Positions 43,284-54,020 of a stretch of DNA of 64,000 nucleotides are shown in pieces. Each line of letters opens with the position of its first letter. Within the stretch, counting starts at the first letter, position 1. A program made the translations under genes and the position numbers. Where the stretch lies: the NCBI GenBank assembly GCA_026075535.2, contig AP026539.1, positions 8,432,001 to 8,496,000 of the forward strand. The letters run 5' to 3'. Source of the stretch: Tricholoma matsutake. Its lineage: Eukaryota; Basidiomycota; Agaricomycetes; Agaricales; Tricholomataceae. The notes under the pieces were generated by a model. It did not search any database. It saw only the letters and a list, made by a program, of their open reading frames with translations, and was not told where the DNA came from.

Positions 43284-43761
43284 TGTTAAGGGCAAAGCCT
43301 CAACCACTCGATCTAGTCAATGTCGTTCGACGAGGTGCTTCCTCGAGGAGTCATTTGGCACTAGTCTTACTCAGAGCATCCAATGTAAGATAGGTAGTGC
43401 ACTCTAGCAGGGCTTCTGCATAGAGTTGTTCAGGTTCACTCACTAAGGGGCTTCCTTAGTGGTTTCGAGTAAGTTCGTGAGTTGCAAGTTAAGGCTGTAG
43501 AATGCCTAGATCTAAACTAAGGACATCCCTACTATGAGTTGCAGTACTTATACTACAAGGGAGGTCCTTATCGTCCAATTGGAAAGATAGATGCATATCA
43601 AGTAAGAATAGAAACAATAGGCCTCATGCCTTGCATGAGGCATCCGATGTCATGGAGTGCTGCGGCGCAGCATGTCAGGAAACAATAAGAGATAAGCCTC
43701 ATGCCTAGCATGAGGCATCCGATGTCAAGGATCTGATGTCAAGGACATGCTGCGGCACAGC
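43284..43761 (-). repeat. 5' LTR of element G, truncated by a junction with element H
   Basis: Aligns with the first 480 bases (plus strand) of the 772-bp LTR at 29765-30536, then stops at 43761 and continues directly into pol of element H in inverted orientation. Confidence 0.8.
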
Positions 43762-45554
43762 ATCGCATGCGCTAACACCAATGGAATGGAACTATGAGAT
43801 TTACGACAGGGAGCTTCTGGCGATAGTACAATTGCTGGAAACTTGGAGACACTACTTGCTGGGTTCAGAACACCTGGTAGTAATCCTCTCGGATCACAAG
43901 AACCTAATGTACTTCTGGATGGCACAGAAACTGAACAGACAACAGGCAAGATGGAGCTTATTCCTATCGGAATTCGACTTGCAACTCGTCCATGTACCTG
44001 GATCTCAGATGGTACAGAGCGATGCGCTATCACAGAGAGCGGACCATATACTGGAAGAAGACAACGATAATGAAGACGTCACAATGCTGCCAGAAACAGT
44101 ATTTGTGAAATTCATTGACACAGAAATGCATGATCTACTTGCAGGTAGTATCATGAAAGATGATCTGGTAAAAAGCGCAATCGAGGCGCTAAAGACAAAA
44201 GGAACGCCACTGATCAAGTCGGCATTGGAAGATTGGAAAATAGAAGACAGCCTTCTATTCTTCCAAGACAGGTGCTACATCCCGGACAACAGAGATCTAC
44301 GGAAGAAGCTGGTGCAAAAATACCCCGAAGGAGTAACCAGCAGACACCTGGGACAATGGCAGACAACGGAAATGATCAGGAGGGACTACTGGTGGCCAGG
44401 AATGATGACATACATCAAGAACTATGTCGCTGGATGTGCCACATGCCAGCAAATGAAGGTCAATACCCACCCGATGACACCCCCACTGCAACCAATCAAA
44501 TCTGAAGCAACGAGACCATTTGCGATGGTGATGACAGATTTTATAACCGACTTGCCAGAGTCCGATGGTTATGATGCACTCATGGTCATGGTAGACCATG
44601 GGCTTACAAAGGGGGTAATTTTTATTCCTTGCAGGAAAACGATAGATGCATTGGGAGCGGCCACCCTCTACCTAGACAATGTCTACAAACGATTCGGCCT
44701 CCCGGACAAGATCATCTCTGACAGAGACCCACAATTTGCCTCGCAGCTGTTCCAGGAGCTAGGAAGATTGCTCGGAATCAAGCTAGCGATGAGTATGGCA
44801 TATCACCCCCAGACTGATGGAGAGACAGAACAGGTGAACCAAGAAGTAGAAGTGTACCTGCAGATCTTCTGCTTGAACAACCAGGAGAATTGGAAACACC
44901 TCCTCCCGACCACGGAATTCATGCACAACCAGAGGACACACTCAGTACAGAAGAACTCCCCATTCTACCTCATGATGGGCTATGAGCCCAAAGCGATCCC
45001 CCTCCCCTACCTAAAGACAAACATACCAGCCATAGAAAAGTGACTTGTCGCACTGCAACGGGCCTGAGACGAAGCAAAGGCAACACACGAGTTAGCCAGA
45101 CAGATGATGGTGGAAAGGATGACAAGAAACTTCACCCCATTCAAAGAAGGAGACAGAGGCAAAGAACCTCAGAATGACTGATGCAACAAAGAAGCTCACA
45201 CCGAAAAGAGAAGGACCATTCACCATCGAAAAGGTCCTGAGCCCACTCTCCTACCAACTGAAGTTGCCAGAACAGTGGAAAATACACCTGGTGTTCCACG
45301 CGGCACTCCTTTCCCCGTATAAAGAAACCGAGACACACGGACCGAACTTCCCAGAACCACCGCCTGACCTGATAGAAGGCGAATCAGAGTATGAAGTGGA
45401 AGCGATCATCAGACACAAGAAGAAAGGAAAGACCATGCACTTCCTAGTGAAGTGGGTTGGATACACGACCTCGGAGAACTCGTGGGAGCCCAAGGGAAAC
45501 CTGAAACATGCCAAGACAATCCTAGGGGCATATAAACAGCGACGACAGCTGTAG
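43762..45554 (+). pseudogene. Element H pol: RNase H, integrase, chromodomain
   Basis: Open from the junction to 45043: [13 protein letters not shown] and SDHKNLMYF (RNase H), an H2C2 finger in which the first His is degenerate (YPEGVTSRHLGQW...CATCQQMK), core [31 protein letters not shown] and MAYHPQTDGETEQVNQE. A TGA at 45041 and a frameshift near 45165 precede the last segment, LTPKREGPFTIEKVLSPLSYQL plus chromodomain (HFLVKWVGYTTSENSWEP), ending 45554. Long open frames suggest a relatively recent copy. Confidence 0.85.
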
Positions 45555-45680
45555 AACCCCCAAGACCGAAAACACCCACCGAACCAAAGAAACCACAGGA
45601 TGCTCCCCCCTCCATCGACACTACACCTACCACGAACCCCAGCAAGGACTGGGCGAATGGTCATCAACCAATGACCACTG

Positions 45681-46112
45681 ATGAACATACTCCCAGACAG
45701 ACCCTCATGGGTATGCCCGCATGGGATTCCCTTCTGGATAACAAGGGACGACTGGATAAGAAGGATGTCCTCGACTTGTCCCAAATGCTGCCTCTTTGCC
45801 TGGAGGAGCACAAAGGCGGACTACACCTGGGTGAGGACCCAATACGAAGAGTGGTGTTTTGAGGAAGAGCAAGACGGGGAAGACTACATCTTGGAGGACT
45901 TCTGCATTGACTGGACAGGGCTTTGCCCTGGCATGAGGCCATTGGCGGGTGTGAGCAGACCCCTATGGATCGACCTCCAGTGGAACACCCACTACGATGA
46001 AGAGAGTGGATATACCCTGGCGAGAAGGCTCCTGCTTGGAGAGCATGGAGAACTGGGAACCCTACTGCGCTCCAACCGATTCCCTCAGACCCTGACCCAC
46101 CCCACTTCCTGA
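45681..46112 (+). CDS. ORF3 of element H, homologue of the G ORF3; function unknown
   Basis: 143 residues from the first in-frame ATG. The homologous block RTGRMVINQ lies just upstream behind one stop (near 45670), so the ancestral start was further 5'. Blocks shared with G: PSWVCPHGIPFWITRDDWIRR, CPKC, EEWCFEEEQDGEDY, PLWIDLQWNTHYDEESG and GELGTLLRS. Blocks of identity separated by conservative changes suggest selection on the protein. It sits between the chromodomain stop (45554) and the LTR (46170). No membrane segment or recognised domain. Confidence 0.6.
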   Translation: MNILPDRPSWVCPHGIPFWITRDDWIRRMSSTCPKCCLFAWRSTKADYTWVRTQYEEWCFEEEQDGEDYILEDFCIDWTGLCPGMRPLAGVSRPLWIDLQWNTHYDEESGYTLARRLLLGEHGELGTLLRSNRFPQTLTHPTS

Positions 46113-46169
46113 GTGGAGAAAAGAAGATGGTGATTGAAATCAGTGACTTTGAAGATAGAGAGAGGGTGA

Positions 46170-46843
46170 TGTTACAATTTTCTGTTATCGTAACCCAGGA
46201 TGACCAGACATACGCCGGCAAGACTGGGTACTTTATTTTTCTGGTTCAACTCGACTCACTTCTGACGGGAGACGCTTTGACGCATGGTGACTCCATGCAC
46301 CAGAACCCACTCCCACACATGCTATGGTATGACAGCCCCTCAACATGAGGTCCATGACGTTGGACTCTCATGATCAACATGCTGCACTGCAGCACTCCAT
46401 GACATCGGATGCCTCATGCGAGACATGAGGCCTGTCATTTCTATTGTTCTTTCTATTTTTACTTGATGATGATCCTGCATTCCGATTGGACGATAGGTAT
46501 CTTCAAACTGTATATAAGCTGTAGTAATACTGCCTGTATTCCTCAGCTTGACCTAATTCAAATAACAGTCTTAGACTCAACCAGAACCCTCAACAGCCTA
46601 GGAAGCCCCTAGCTGTGATAACTCAAACTCGACAGTTGGAAAGCCTCCAACTGTGATACATGAACCGACAGTCTACTCAGAAAGCCTCTGAGTACAGATA
46701 GCCATATCGACTTAGGAAGCACCAAGTCCCAAACAGAACCCAATACAGTAAGAAAGCCTCTTACTGCAAGAACTGAAACAGTTGGAAAGCCTCCAACTAC
46801 AACATACGAAGACTAGGCTGAGTTGAGACCTATAGTCTTAACA
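46170..46843 (+). repeat. 3' LTR of element H
   Basis: About 674 bp, TGTTACAATTTTC to GTCTTAACA, after the purine tract GAGAGAGGGTGA. Shares the palindromic CATGAGG/CCTCATG and GCTGCA motifs with the LTRs of G. Confidence 0.78.
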
Positions 46844-46967
46844 CTTACCTCTGCTAACCCTAGCTGTAAGTCTTACTAAACCCCAGGTAGGTTGTAAGGA
46901 ACATGTAGTCTCTTCTACTGTGCAGTACATAGAGTCTGCATCTGCTCCAACACTATGTTCCCTAGTG

Positions 46968-47945
46968 GTGTGCTTGGCCCGGCCTGAGGCTGTGAGCCAG
47001 GCCAAGCCAGGCCCAAATAGGCCAGTCCAAGCTGCATGAAGACAGCTTTATGATGGCTTTGGCCTGGCTCATGGTTCTGAAAAGCCAAAGCCAAGCTGCT
47101 AAGCCATGGCTTTTTGGTTGTGGCTGACTAGAATTGTACATAGATCAAATTTTTTGGTGGTGGGAAAATAATTTCAATATGGCAATCATTATTAAATAAT
47201 ATGTGACTTATCGATTGTTCAAATATCCACCCCGCCGCAGTACTGCTACTTAGACTGATGCTGCTGCCTCTTCTACAGCAAACCCCATGCTGGACTGTGC
47301 ATGATGGCTTGTTACATCACTCACATTTGACATGTGTTTGATGTGTCACTCATGAATAGTAAGTTTTTTGTCATTTTCCAAATACAATGTTTTTCCTTGT
47401 TTCTCACCACTCCCACTTGTCTGTTACTGACTTTTTTTTATCAGTTGGAAACAGGTTCCTTGCCCCATCGTTCTGGCCACTTTGGACTTGATACATTCAT
47501 GTCAAGTTCACCTTGTCTCGGCTACCAAACATGGGTATGTGTGGGCATGGGATGACAACTATGACTAGAATGGCCTGACGGGCACACCGCTGGCATGAGG
47601 ATGACCTGACAGGAGTGATGAGATGAGGACAAAACATTGTCCCAAGACCAGAACCAATGGTTGTGCACACAAGATGTGTTTTGTCTGTTAGTTTGTCGGC
47701 CATAGATTTTTAATATGTAGACATGCATTAAATCTGCCTTGCTCACATTTATTTTTCTTTGTATGTGGTCTCTGGGCAGTATGATCTGAGGCTATTTATT
47801 GGATGAGAAGACTAAGTATTACTCTATAGCTTCCTGTATAATCAATGGAGTTGAAGGCAAAATTTGAACATTTTACATACAAAAGCCACAGCCTGGGCTG
47901 GGCCAAGCCAGAGCCAGGCCCTGGTTGATGGCTTTCATCAGGAAA
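46968..47945. repeat. GGCC-rich inverted repeat pair, possible non-autonomous DNA transposon
   Basis: The left arm near 46975 (CTTGGCCCGGCCTGAGGCTG) and the right arm near 47890-47915 match in inverted orientation with a 2-base gap. The left side begins TAGTGGTGTGC, hAT-like, but no matching right terminus or duplication was found. Interior ORFs are not supported. Confidence 0.35.
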
Positions 47946-48040
47946 ATGTGGAGATACAGATATAACCAGATGTGAATTGCCGAACCCTCCAAGTTTGACA
48001 GATGTAAATAATGGGTTACCTATTCATAACAATGGATGCA

Positions 48041-48570
48041 GGAATTGCAGTGTCTTGGAATGTAGTGCGCTGGCCAGCCAATTCTTTGATCAATTTATCT
48101 GCAGCTGGAATGCTGACATTACTCTGACCTGAGGCTCACAATACTTGGAAAGAGTTGTGATGCTTTGGAATGTGGTGGAAGGGCTGCCTAATTCTTTGAT
48201 CAATTTATCTGCAGCTGGAATGCTGACATTACTCTGACCTGAGGCTCACAATACTTGGAAAGAGTTGTGATGCTTTGGAATGTGGTGGAAGGGCTGCCTA
48301 ATTCTTTGATCAATTTATCTGCAGCTGGAATGCTGACATTACTCTGAACTGAGGCTCACAATACTTGGAAAGAGTTGCAATGCTTTGGAATATGGTGGAA
48401 GGGCCAGCCAATTCTTTCATTAATTTATTTGCAGCTGGAATGCTGACATTACTCTGAACTGAGGCTCAATGCTTGGAAAGAGTTGCAATGCTTTGGAATG
48501 TGGTGGAAGGGCCAGCCAATTCTTTCATTAATTTATTTGCAGCTGGAATGCTCTGAACTGAGGCTTAGCA
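48041..48570. repeat. 110-bp tandem repeat, about five copies
   Basis: GCAGCTGGAATGCTGAC recurs at 48101, 48211, 48321, 48431 and 48539, giving periods of 110, 110, 110 and 108. The middle copies are nearly identical; the outer ones diverge. Confidence 0.9.
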
Positions 48571-48599
48571 ATTGACATAATGATTTACAAAGAACTCAA

Positions 48600-49116
48600 G
48601 AAGTAAAGTCAAACAAAATTTGTTTCAAGTACAATAAGTAAATCAGTCAACTTGTCCCCTCCAGTATTGTCCTCTGCTGTCATAGTTATTCCTCACCCTT
48701 TGAACCATAATGACATCAGAGTGGGGGTCAGTAAGATGTGATCCAGTGGATACTCTTGCTGATGCACCTCCTCGCAGGTGTAATGTTTGTTCTTCTAAAA
48801 GGGAGGGAGTCCCTGCCAACGCTTGCAGAGGTTTGGTAGAGGGAAGGAAGTATAGTACAATGTTCATCCTCTCCAGTGAAAGACCTAGCCCATTTAATTA
48901 GATTTTGTAGTGTAGAGAAGTAATGCAGGACTTACCAAAGACTATTAGATCTTGATACCATACAGATATGATAACAAGCATAGATAAATCCATACTCCTT
49001 CAGATTTTCATTTGCATGTAGACAGTACTGAGAGCACAAGCCCTGGATCTTGTCCTTATCTTTGTGCAGTGGGCTGGTATAATTATCACACAAGTACAGA
49101 GAGGTACCAGTGATTC
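48600..49116. other. Unassigned; possible remnant of a retroelement leader
   Basis: A minus-strand ORF (48643-48867) has no recognised motif. On the minus strand near 48955, TGGTATCAAGATCT resembles the start of a copia-type primer site, but no LTR pair was found. No gene is supported. Confidence 0.25.
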
Positions 49117-51560
49117 CTAGATGTTCCGCTTCACTATCAAGCAGGAAAGACTCCTATTACAGTTGCTAGTCCTCAGATAATCATAGTAATAATGCCATTT
49201 GTCCAAGTTCAGCTGATGTGCACATGGTGCTGTCTTTACTGGAAAGTACTTTGCATACTTTGTGAATGCTGCTTGGGCACTCATTCCATAGTCCACTTTA
49301 CCCAAGTCCCCTGCTTCAACAGCTTCCCCAATTGTTGCATACCCTGTCTCTGATGTCTGGTACATGGTTGCCTGGTTGAACACCAGGCTTCCTCGACTGC
49401 ATTCGTCACCTGCTGTGATAGGCCTGGAGTTTGCAGGAGTTGGTTGCTGCAGACCATCTGTTGCCAGGAACTGAATAGCTGGGGTGCAGTAAGATGGGTA
49501 AAAAAAACTCTTTGGGAGACCTACCATGAATGTCAATGTTGAAGTGGTATAGGAGGGAGGATGGGTATAGAAGGAGCACCCAGGGTGGGAGCTCAATCAC
49601 AACCCCTGCCTCCCAGATGACAAGCCAGGACCTCATTGTGTGGTTGAAGTTTGCTGAAAACCCCATGAGCAAACTGTCTCCAAAGGAAAGGTGCACTGAC
49701 TGCCAGGAAGCTCATAGACCAGCAGGGTGCAGATGCCCACTAGGTTTTTTTGGTCTGCATGGGGGCCACAGTGTACTCGCACCTGATTTGGGAAGGAGGC
49801 ATTTATGCACAGGTTCCAATACATGCCAAAGAGAGGCATGATGCCCCTCTTCTTGTACCAACTGGAGGATTCATTGAAGTGCTTGGCAACCCCAGGAAAA
49901 ACCTGCTGCATGACCTGCTCCACCCACCTGCTGTGTGGGCATCAGAAAGAGAGGGGGCCAAGCGCTCCAATGACTCACTTTATCTGAATTATGACAGGTG
50001 CCTTCATGAAGACTTCAACTTTTGCAAGGTTGTTTTTGTGGAATGCAGTGAGATCTGTGCTCTAAAAACCCGGGGGTGTCAGAAGACCCCCTTGAGCTTC
50101 AGGATGGATGGGCTTACCTGTTGGTACTGTTGCTGGTGCCCAATAATACAGGGGAAGTGGGGCCCACAGGGCCCGAGCTTGCACTTCTTCTCAAGTGATT
50201 GGTCCATGAGGGCATTGATGAGTAGGGCCTGTATTGCTTCAGAGAGCTCACCAGCCTGAGAGCGGAGCCACTGAGCTTGAAAGGAGTGGTAGGTGAACAC
50301 ACAACCATTGGCATCCACGAGGAAGGTCCCCTGCTCTTTCGGAACACTTTCCCTGTGATCAGTGGGGGTTTCAACATGCAAGGGCTCTACTTACCTGGGG
50401 GGCACTGGGTAGGGGATGGGGAAGAACACCCACAGTAGCTGCAGGATCTCTCCACTTTCATACAACCCCCTGAGCTCTTCCTGTATTTTTTTTTGGTGGG
50501 GCCTGACCTTGCCAACCTCATGAAGATGTGGAGCTGTGCTGCTGCATTGAGAACTCATCCGAGCACACTGCCTCTCCCTCCCGGAAGGTCTGCTCATGAA
50601 GCCAGCACATTCTGCCCTCACTCATGCCTGCCTTCTGCTCCTGCTTCTCTCTCCCTGCCCTTGGCCTCTTCGACCCAAGGCCCCTCTTCCTGACCCTTTT
50701 GCTCATGGGGGCAGCTGCTTCCAGGGGCTGAGTAACCTCAATTGAAGCTGGTGCAGTCTTTCATTGCTTCTTTGGCACTGGAGCAGGTGCTGCAGCGAGC
50801 AGCTTGGGGGACTGCTGGGCTGTGGATGGAGGGGCACATGGTGATCCATAGCTGTCTTGCTCTTAGCAAAGGGGTAAAAGGGGATAAAGGGAGCCTGAGT
50901 TGCTCATGTCCACAATCCACTGGCATTCCTCCCCATCTCATGCACACACTTCTGGCTCTCCACCTGGAAAGCTGGGGGATCAGGTTCACTGAGGTCTGAA
51001 TCATAAATGCAGGGGAGGGCTTCTTCCACTGGCTGGTGGTTTTGAGGCTTGAGCATAGTGGACTCTGGGGCAAAACAGCTGCCTTTTGAAGCTCCTTCCT
51101 GAAGCAGGGTCCCAAGTTGGAGGCCAGAGGATCGAAGTGAAAGGAAATCATCTTTAATCTCAGAGTCATGAGACTTGATTGTGGCTGCACAAGAAAGCAG
51201 TTCGTTGCAGGCAACATAGTCACTGAAAAGCATTTGTAGGCGACAGGGTGTGGCATAGAGGAGGGGAGGGGGGCTGTAGGAGATTCAGTGAAGGAAACAG
51301 ACTCAACCACTGTAGACCTGCACACACCTCATCTGATTTAACAGCAGTGTTCTCTCTGGAGTAGGGTCAAGTGCTTGAGGTGATGCAGTGCTTGTGAAAG
51401 CGGGGGATGATGGAGTCAAGGAGGAGGATGCTGGCCTTGTGGCAGCATCCTGGCAGAGATGAGAAGATGGTGGTGGTAGTGAGATTCCATCAAAGAGAGG
51501 TGGGGAAGATGGTGAGGCCCCTGCATCATCAAGCTTGGCAATGAGGAGCATGCATGGCAA
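49117..51560 (-). CDS. Multi-exon gene with a predicted 2-oxoglutarate/Fe(II) dioxygenase-like domain
   Basis: Supported exons in coding order: about 50580-50395, 50352-50118, 50061-49979, 49930-49704, 49653-49525 and 49478-49117, joined in phase by introns of 42-56 nt. One uses a GC donor at 49703. The domain shows HCGPHADQKN (an HxD-like iron motif), ICTLLVYELP, then SWLVIWEAGVVIELPP, and LLYPSSLLYHFN with a candidate distal His. These resemble the double-stranded beta-helix of expanded mushroom dioxygenase-like families. The 3' exon has SRGSLVFNQATMYQTSETG. The 5' half (51560-50580) has plausible pieces, including a basic patch near 50700-50620, but no certain exon chain; a stop interrupts one frame. 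Substrate unknown; it may also be an inactive homologue. Confidence 0.5.
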
Positions 51561-51858
51561 TTTGGCAGGGGATGGTGTTTGTAGGATAAACGAAAGAAAT
51601 CATGTTAAATAAGTGGGTACATTCAACATGTGATCACGACATGAAACAGTCACAGTTCTTCAAATCAGCAAAAATGTTGCATGACACTTTGTACCCTTCA
51701 AATAAGATGGGTGTAAACCAGGCCATTGTCCAGAAATTTGCATTGGATATCCTTCTGACAGTGAGGCTTTGCTGGTCAAAACCCTCTGAGCAATGCATGA
51801 GTGAGACAAGTAAGACAAGTAAGACAAGTAAGATGGAGCATCAAGCTTCAAGTTCAAG

Positions 51859-51863
51859 TTGGG
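51859..51863. repeat. Left target duplication (TTGGG) of element C
   Basis: TTGGG here and at 61343-61347 exactly flank the LTRs of element C. Confidence 0.9.
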
Positions 51864-52573
51864 TGTCAAGAACCATTCCTCACCCGATTGGAACCTGCAC
51901 CCATCTGATCCTTTTCTGCACCTCGAACCCGACTTTTGTTTATGCCTTCCAATTTCATTCCCGACCGCCTTGCACTGCCCACACTGCTGTGCACCAGGCC
52001 GCCTGGTACAGCATCCACAGCTGCCTTCCCAAGGCTGCCATCTAGTTTTGCAAATTTGACTACGGATTCCTGTGTGGCCTCCACTAGGTAATTTATCTAC
52101 GCAGTCAAGACACTGCCGCAATTCCTGTTTCCATCCTGCTTTTATTCTGGACTCTAGTATTTAAGTTTAGCTAGTTTCACCTTGTATTCCTCAGTTCGTA
52201 TATCGACATAGACTCGACTTTACCCTGCCAATCTAAAAACCTCCTTCTACTCCAACCCCTGTCCTCTAAGAGTCTGAACTCCATTCGACTCAACCTCTAG
52301 TCTCCCTCTGTAGTTCTAGTCCCATCTGAACTTAACCTAAGTCCCTCAGTACTCCTCCCCGCTTTGACCTGCACTTTCCCACTCCTACCTCTAAACCTTC
52401 GACTTGAAATTAGGACACCAGATGAGGTGAAGGGCACAGCTTCGTACAAGCTGAAGCCAAGTCCTTTCCATTTCCCCTCCTGCAGAATCCGCATCGACCC
52501 GACAATCTTCCGCTATCATCACCTGCAGTGTCCGGTCGGATTTTGAAGCGGCCTTTAGGATCAGTTCTTAACA
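51864..52573 (+). repeat. 5' LTR of element C
   Basis: 710 bp, TGTCAAGAACC to GTTCTTAACA. Contains AGTTCGTATAT at 52193-52203, matching (one mismatch) the complement of the primer site. Confidence 0.92.
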
Positions 52574-52575
52574 GT

Positions 52576-52586
52576 ATATACAAACT
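52576..52586 (+). promoter_or_regulatory. Putative self-priming primer-binding site of element C
   Basis: ATATACAAACT three bases after the 5' LTR is the exact reverse complement of AGTTTGTATAT at 60962-60972 in the 3' LTR. No tRNA-like TGG start is present. Confidence 0.5.
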
Positions 52587-52805
52587 CTCACTTCACTCAT
52601 CTCTTCTCCTCTTATGACCCCAACCAAAACTCGCCAGCGCACAACCAGGAATTCCCAATGCACCGGTACTATTCCAGGGATCTCTGCAATCCAGTGATCC
52701 ACCCTTTCCGACCCTTGACCTGCTACTACTTTTGGAGTGTCTTCCAGACCCTCAAACATCTTCTGACAAATCGCCTCAGGAGCCCCCTCAATCAGTGCCA
52801 ATCTC

Positions 52806-54020
52806 ATGTCCACCCATGCCCCACAACCTTCCAGCAACCCAGAAGGTTTTCGATCAAGAACTCCCCTTGAGTACATAGGGGGCATCGACCAGCCTGAACC
52901 CTATGGGTTGGAAGATCGTGGTCCAGAGGACGGACCTCCCGGTGGACCCGATGACCCTAGTGGTCCGGACGGCCCTGGGGGTGACCCTGATCCCAATGAT
53001 CCTGATGATCAACCTCCCGCAGGGGGAAACCCTGATCCAGGGGATAGGTTCATAGATGTTCTTTACAACCTCTCGGAGAGTATCCACACCCTCCAACAAA
53101 ACAATGCACCCAAGACCGAGAAAATCAAAGTTCGCAACCCTGACACTTTTGATGGCTCCAACCCAAAGAAACTTAGAGACTTTCTAGTCTCATGTAATCT
53201 TCATTTCTGCGACTGCCCACACGTATTTTCCTTTGATGAGAAAAAGATCATATTTATCCTTTCTTATCTTAAAGGATCAGCTCTCAGTTGGTTTGAACCT
53301 GGTCTTAATGACCCAACAGATTCTGCACACTGGATGTGGGACTATGAGGCTTTCCTCACCGAGCTGGAAAGTAACTTTGGTCTGCACAACCCAGTCAGAG
53401 ATGCAGAAAAGGCTCTCTCTGACTTAGCAATGAAGAAAGGTGGTCGTATCATGAAATATAACGTTGACTTCTGGGAATTAGCTTCTAGGGTCAACTGGAA
53501 CGAAGCAGCCCTTCGTGACCACTATTTCCATGGTCTTCTGCTCTGGCTTCACATAGAAGTTCTCTTGGGTGGTAAACCCAACACTCTTGCAGAACTGCGC
53601 TTGAAAGCACAGGACAGCGATGACATCTACTGGATGCAAGAAGATGAATCCCGTTTCAAAACAAAGAATTCCAGTAACTCTAGTCGAAAGAACTCTTCCA
53701 TGCCGACAAACCAAGCCACTTCAAACTCCGCCCACAGTAACACCTCCAACCAGCAGTCTTCCGCGACAAAGAACACTTCCTGGGACAAGCCCAAGTCATC
53801 CATCTCCGATAAGTTGGGGAAGAACGGCAAGCTTACTGGGGAGGAACGAGAATGTTGCATGAGAGAACGACTTTGTCTCTACTGTGGTGAGGAAGGGCAT
53901 GTAGCAGGAAACTTCCCGAAATCCAAAGCTGCAAAAGCCTGTGCGTTCCCAAGACTACGGACTCGGAAAAATAGTCCACAACCCTCAGGATACAGCCATT
54001 GGGGCTGGGGGTTGCATTGA
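52806..54020 (+). pseudogene. Element C gag (open frame, damaged zinc knuckle)
   Basis: 404 residues from ATG (MSTHAPQPSSNPEG). Acidic Gly/Pro/Asp-rich stretch at residues 30-80, NAPKTEKIKVRNPDTFDGSNP, capsid domain (FILSYLKGSALSWFEPGLND, YNVDFWELASRVNWNEAAL), Ser/Asn-rich linker, and a zinc knuckle CLYCGEEGHVAGNF in which the last Cys is Phe. The frame then leaves the consensus and overlaps the start of the pol frame at 53941. The frame is open, but the knuckle change makes function doubtful. Confidence 0.8.

Larger units (their letters stand above)
29765..43761 (-). mobile_element. Ty3/gypsy element G, minus strand, split by element F
   Basis: In coding order: truncated 5' LTR 43761-43284, self-priming site, gag 43237-42071, protease, basic repeat domain, RT and RNase H 42065-38894, insertion of F in the integrase finger (GGTGT duplication), integrase and chromodomain 32834-31618, an extra ORF 31500-30994, a 27-bp minisatellite and the 3' LTR 30536-29765. 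The 5' LTR is fused at 43761 to an inverted copy of the same family (H), so the outer duplication is lost. Confidence 0.85.
43762..46843 (+). mobile_element. Ty3/gypsy element H, 5'-truncated sister of G in opposite orientation
   Basis: Contains RNase H, integrase, chromodomain, ORF3 and 3' LTR, colinear with G and clearly the same family. Gag, protease and most of RT are missing. The breakpoint with the LTR of G at about 43761 has no target duplication, which suggests recombination between inverted copies. Confidence 0.82.

Noticed and set aside
48041..48570. Possible CRISPR-like array
   Set aside because: The repeat is a contiguous 110-bp unit without unique spacers, in a eukaryotic context.
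49117..51560. Naming the gene a TET/JBP methylcytosine dioxygenase
   Set aside because: Only HxD-like, beta-strand and distal His features are visible. The family cannot be fixed without alignment.
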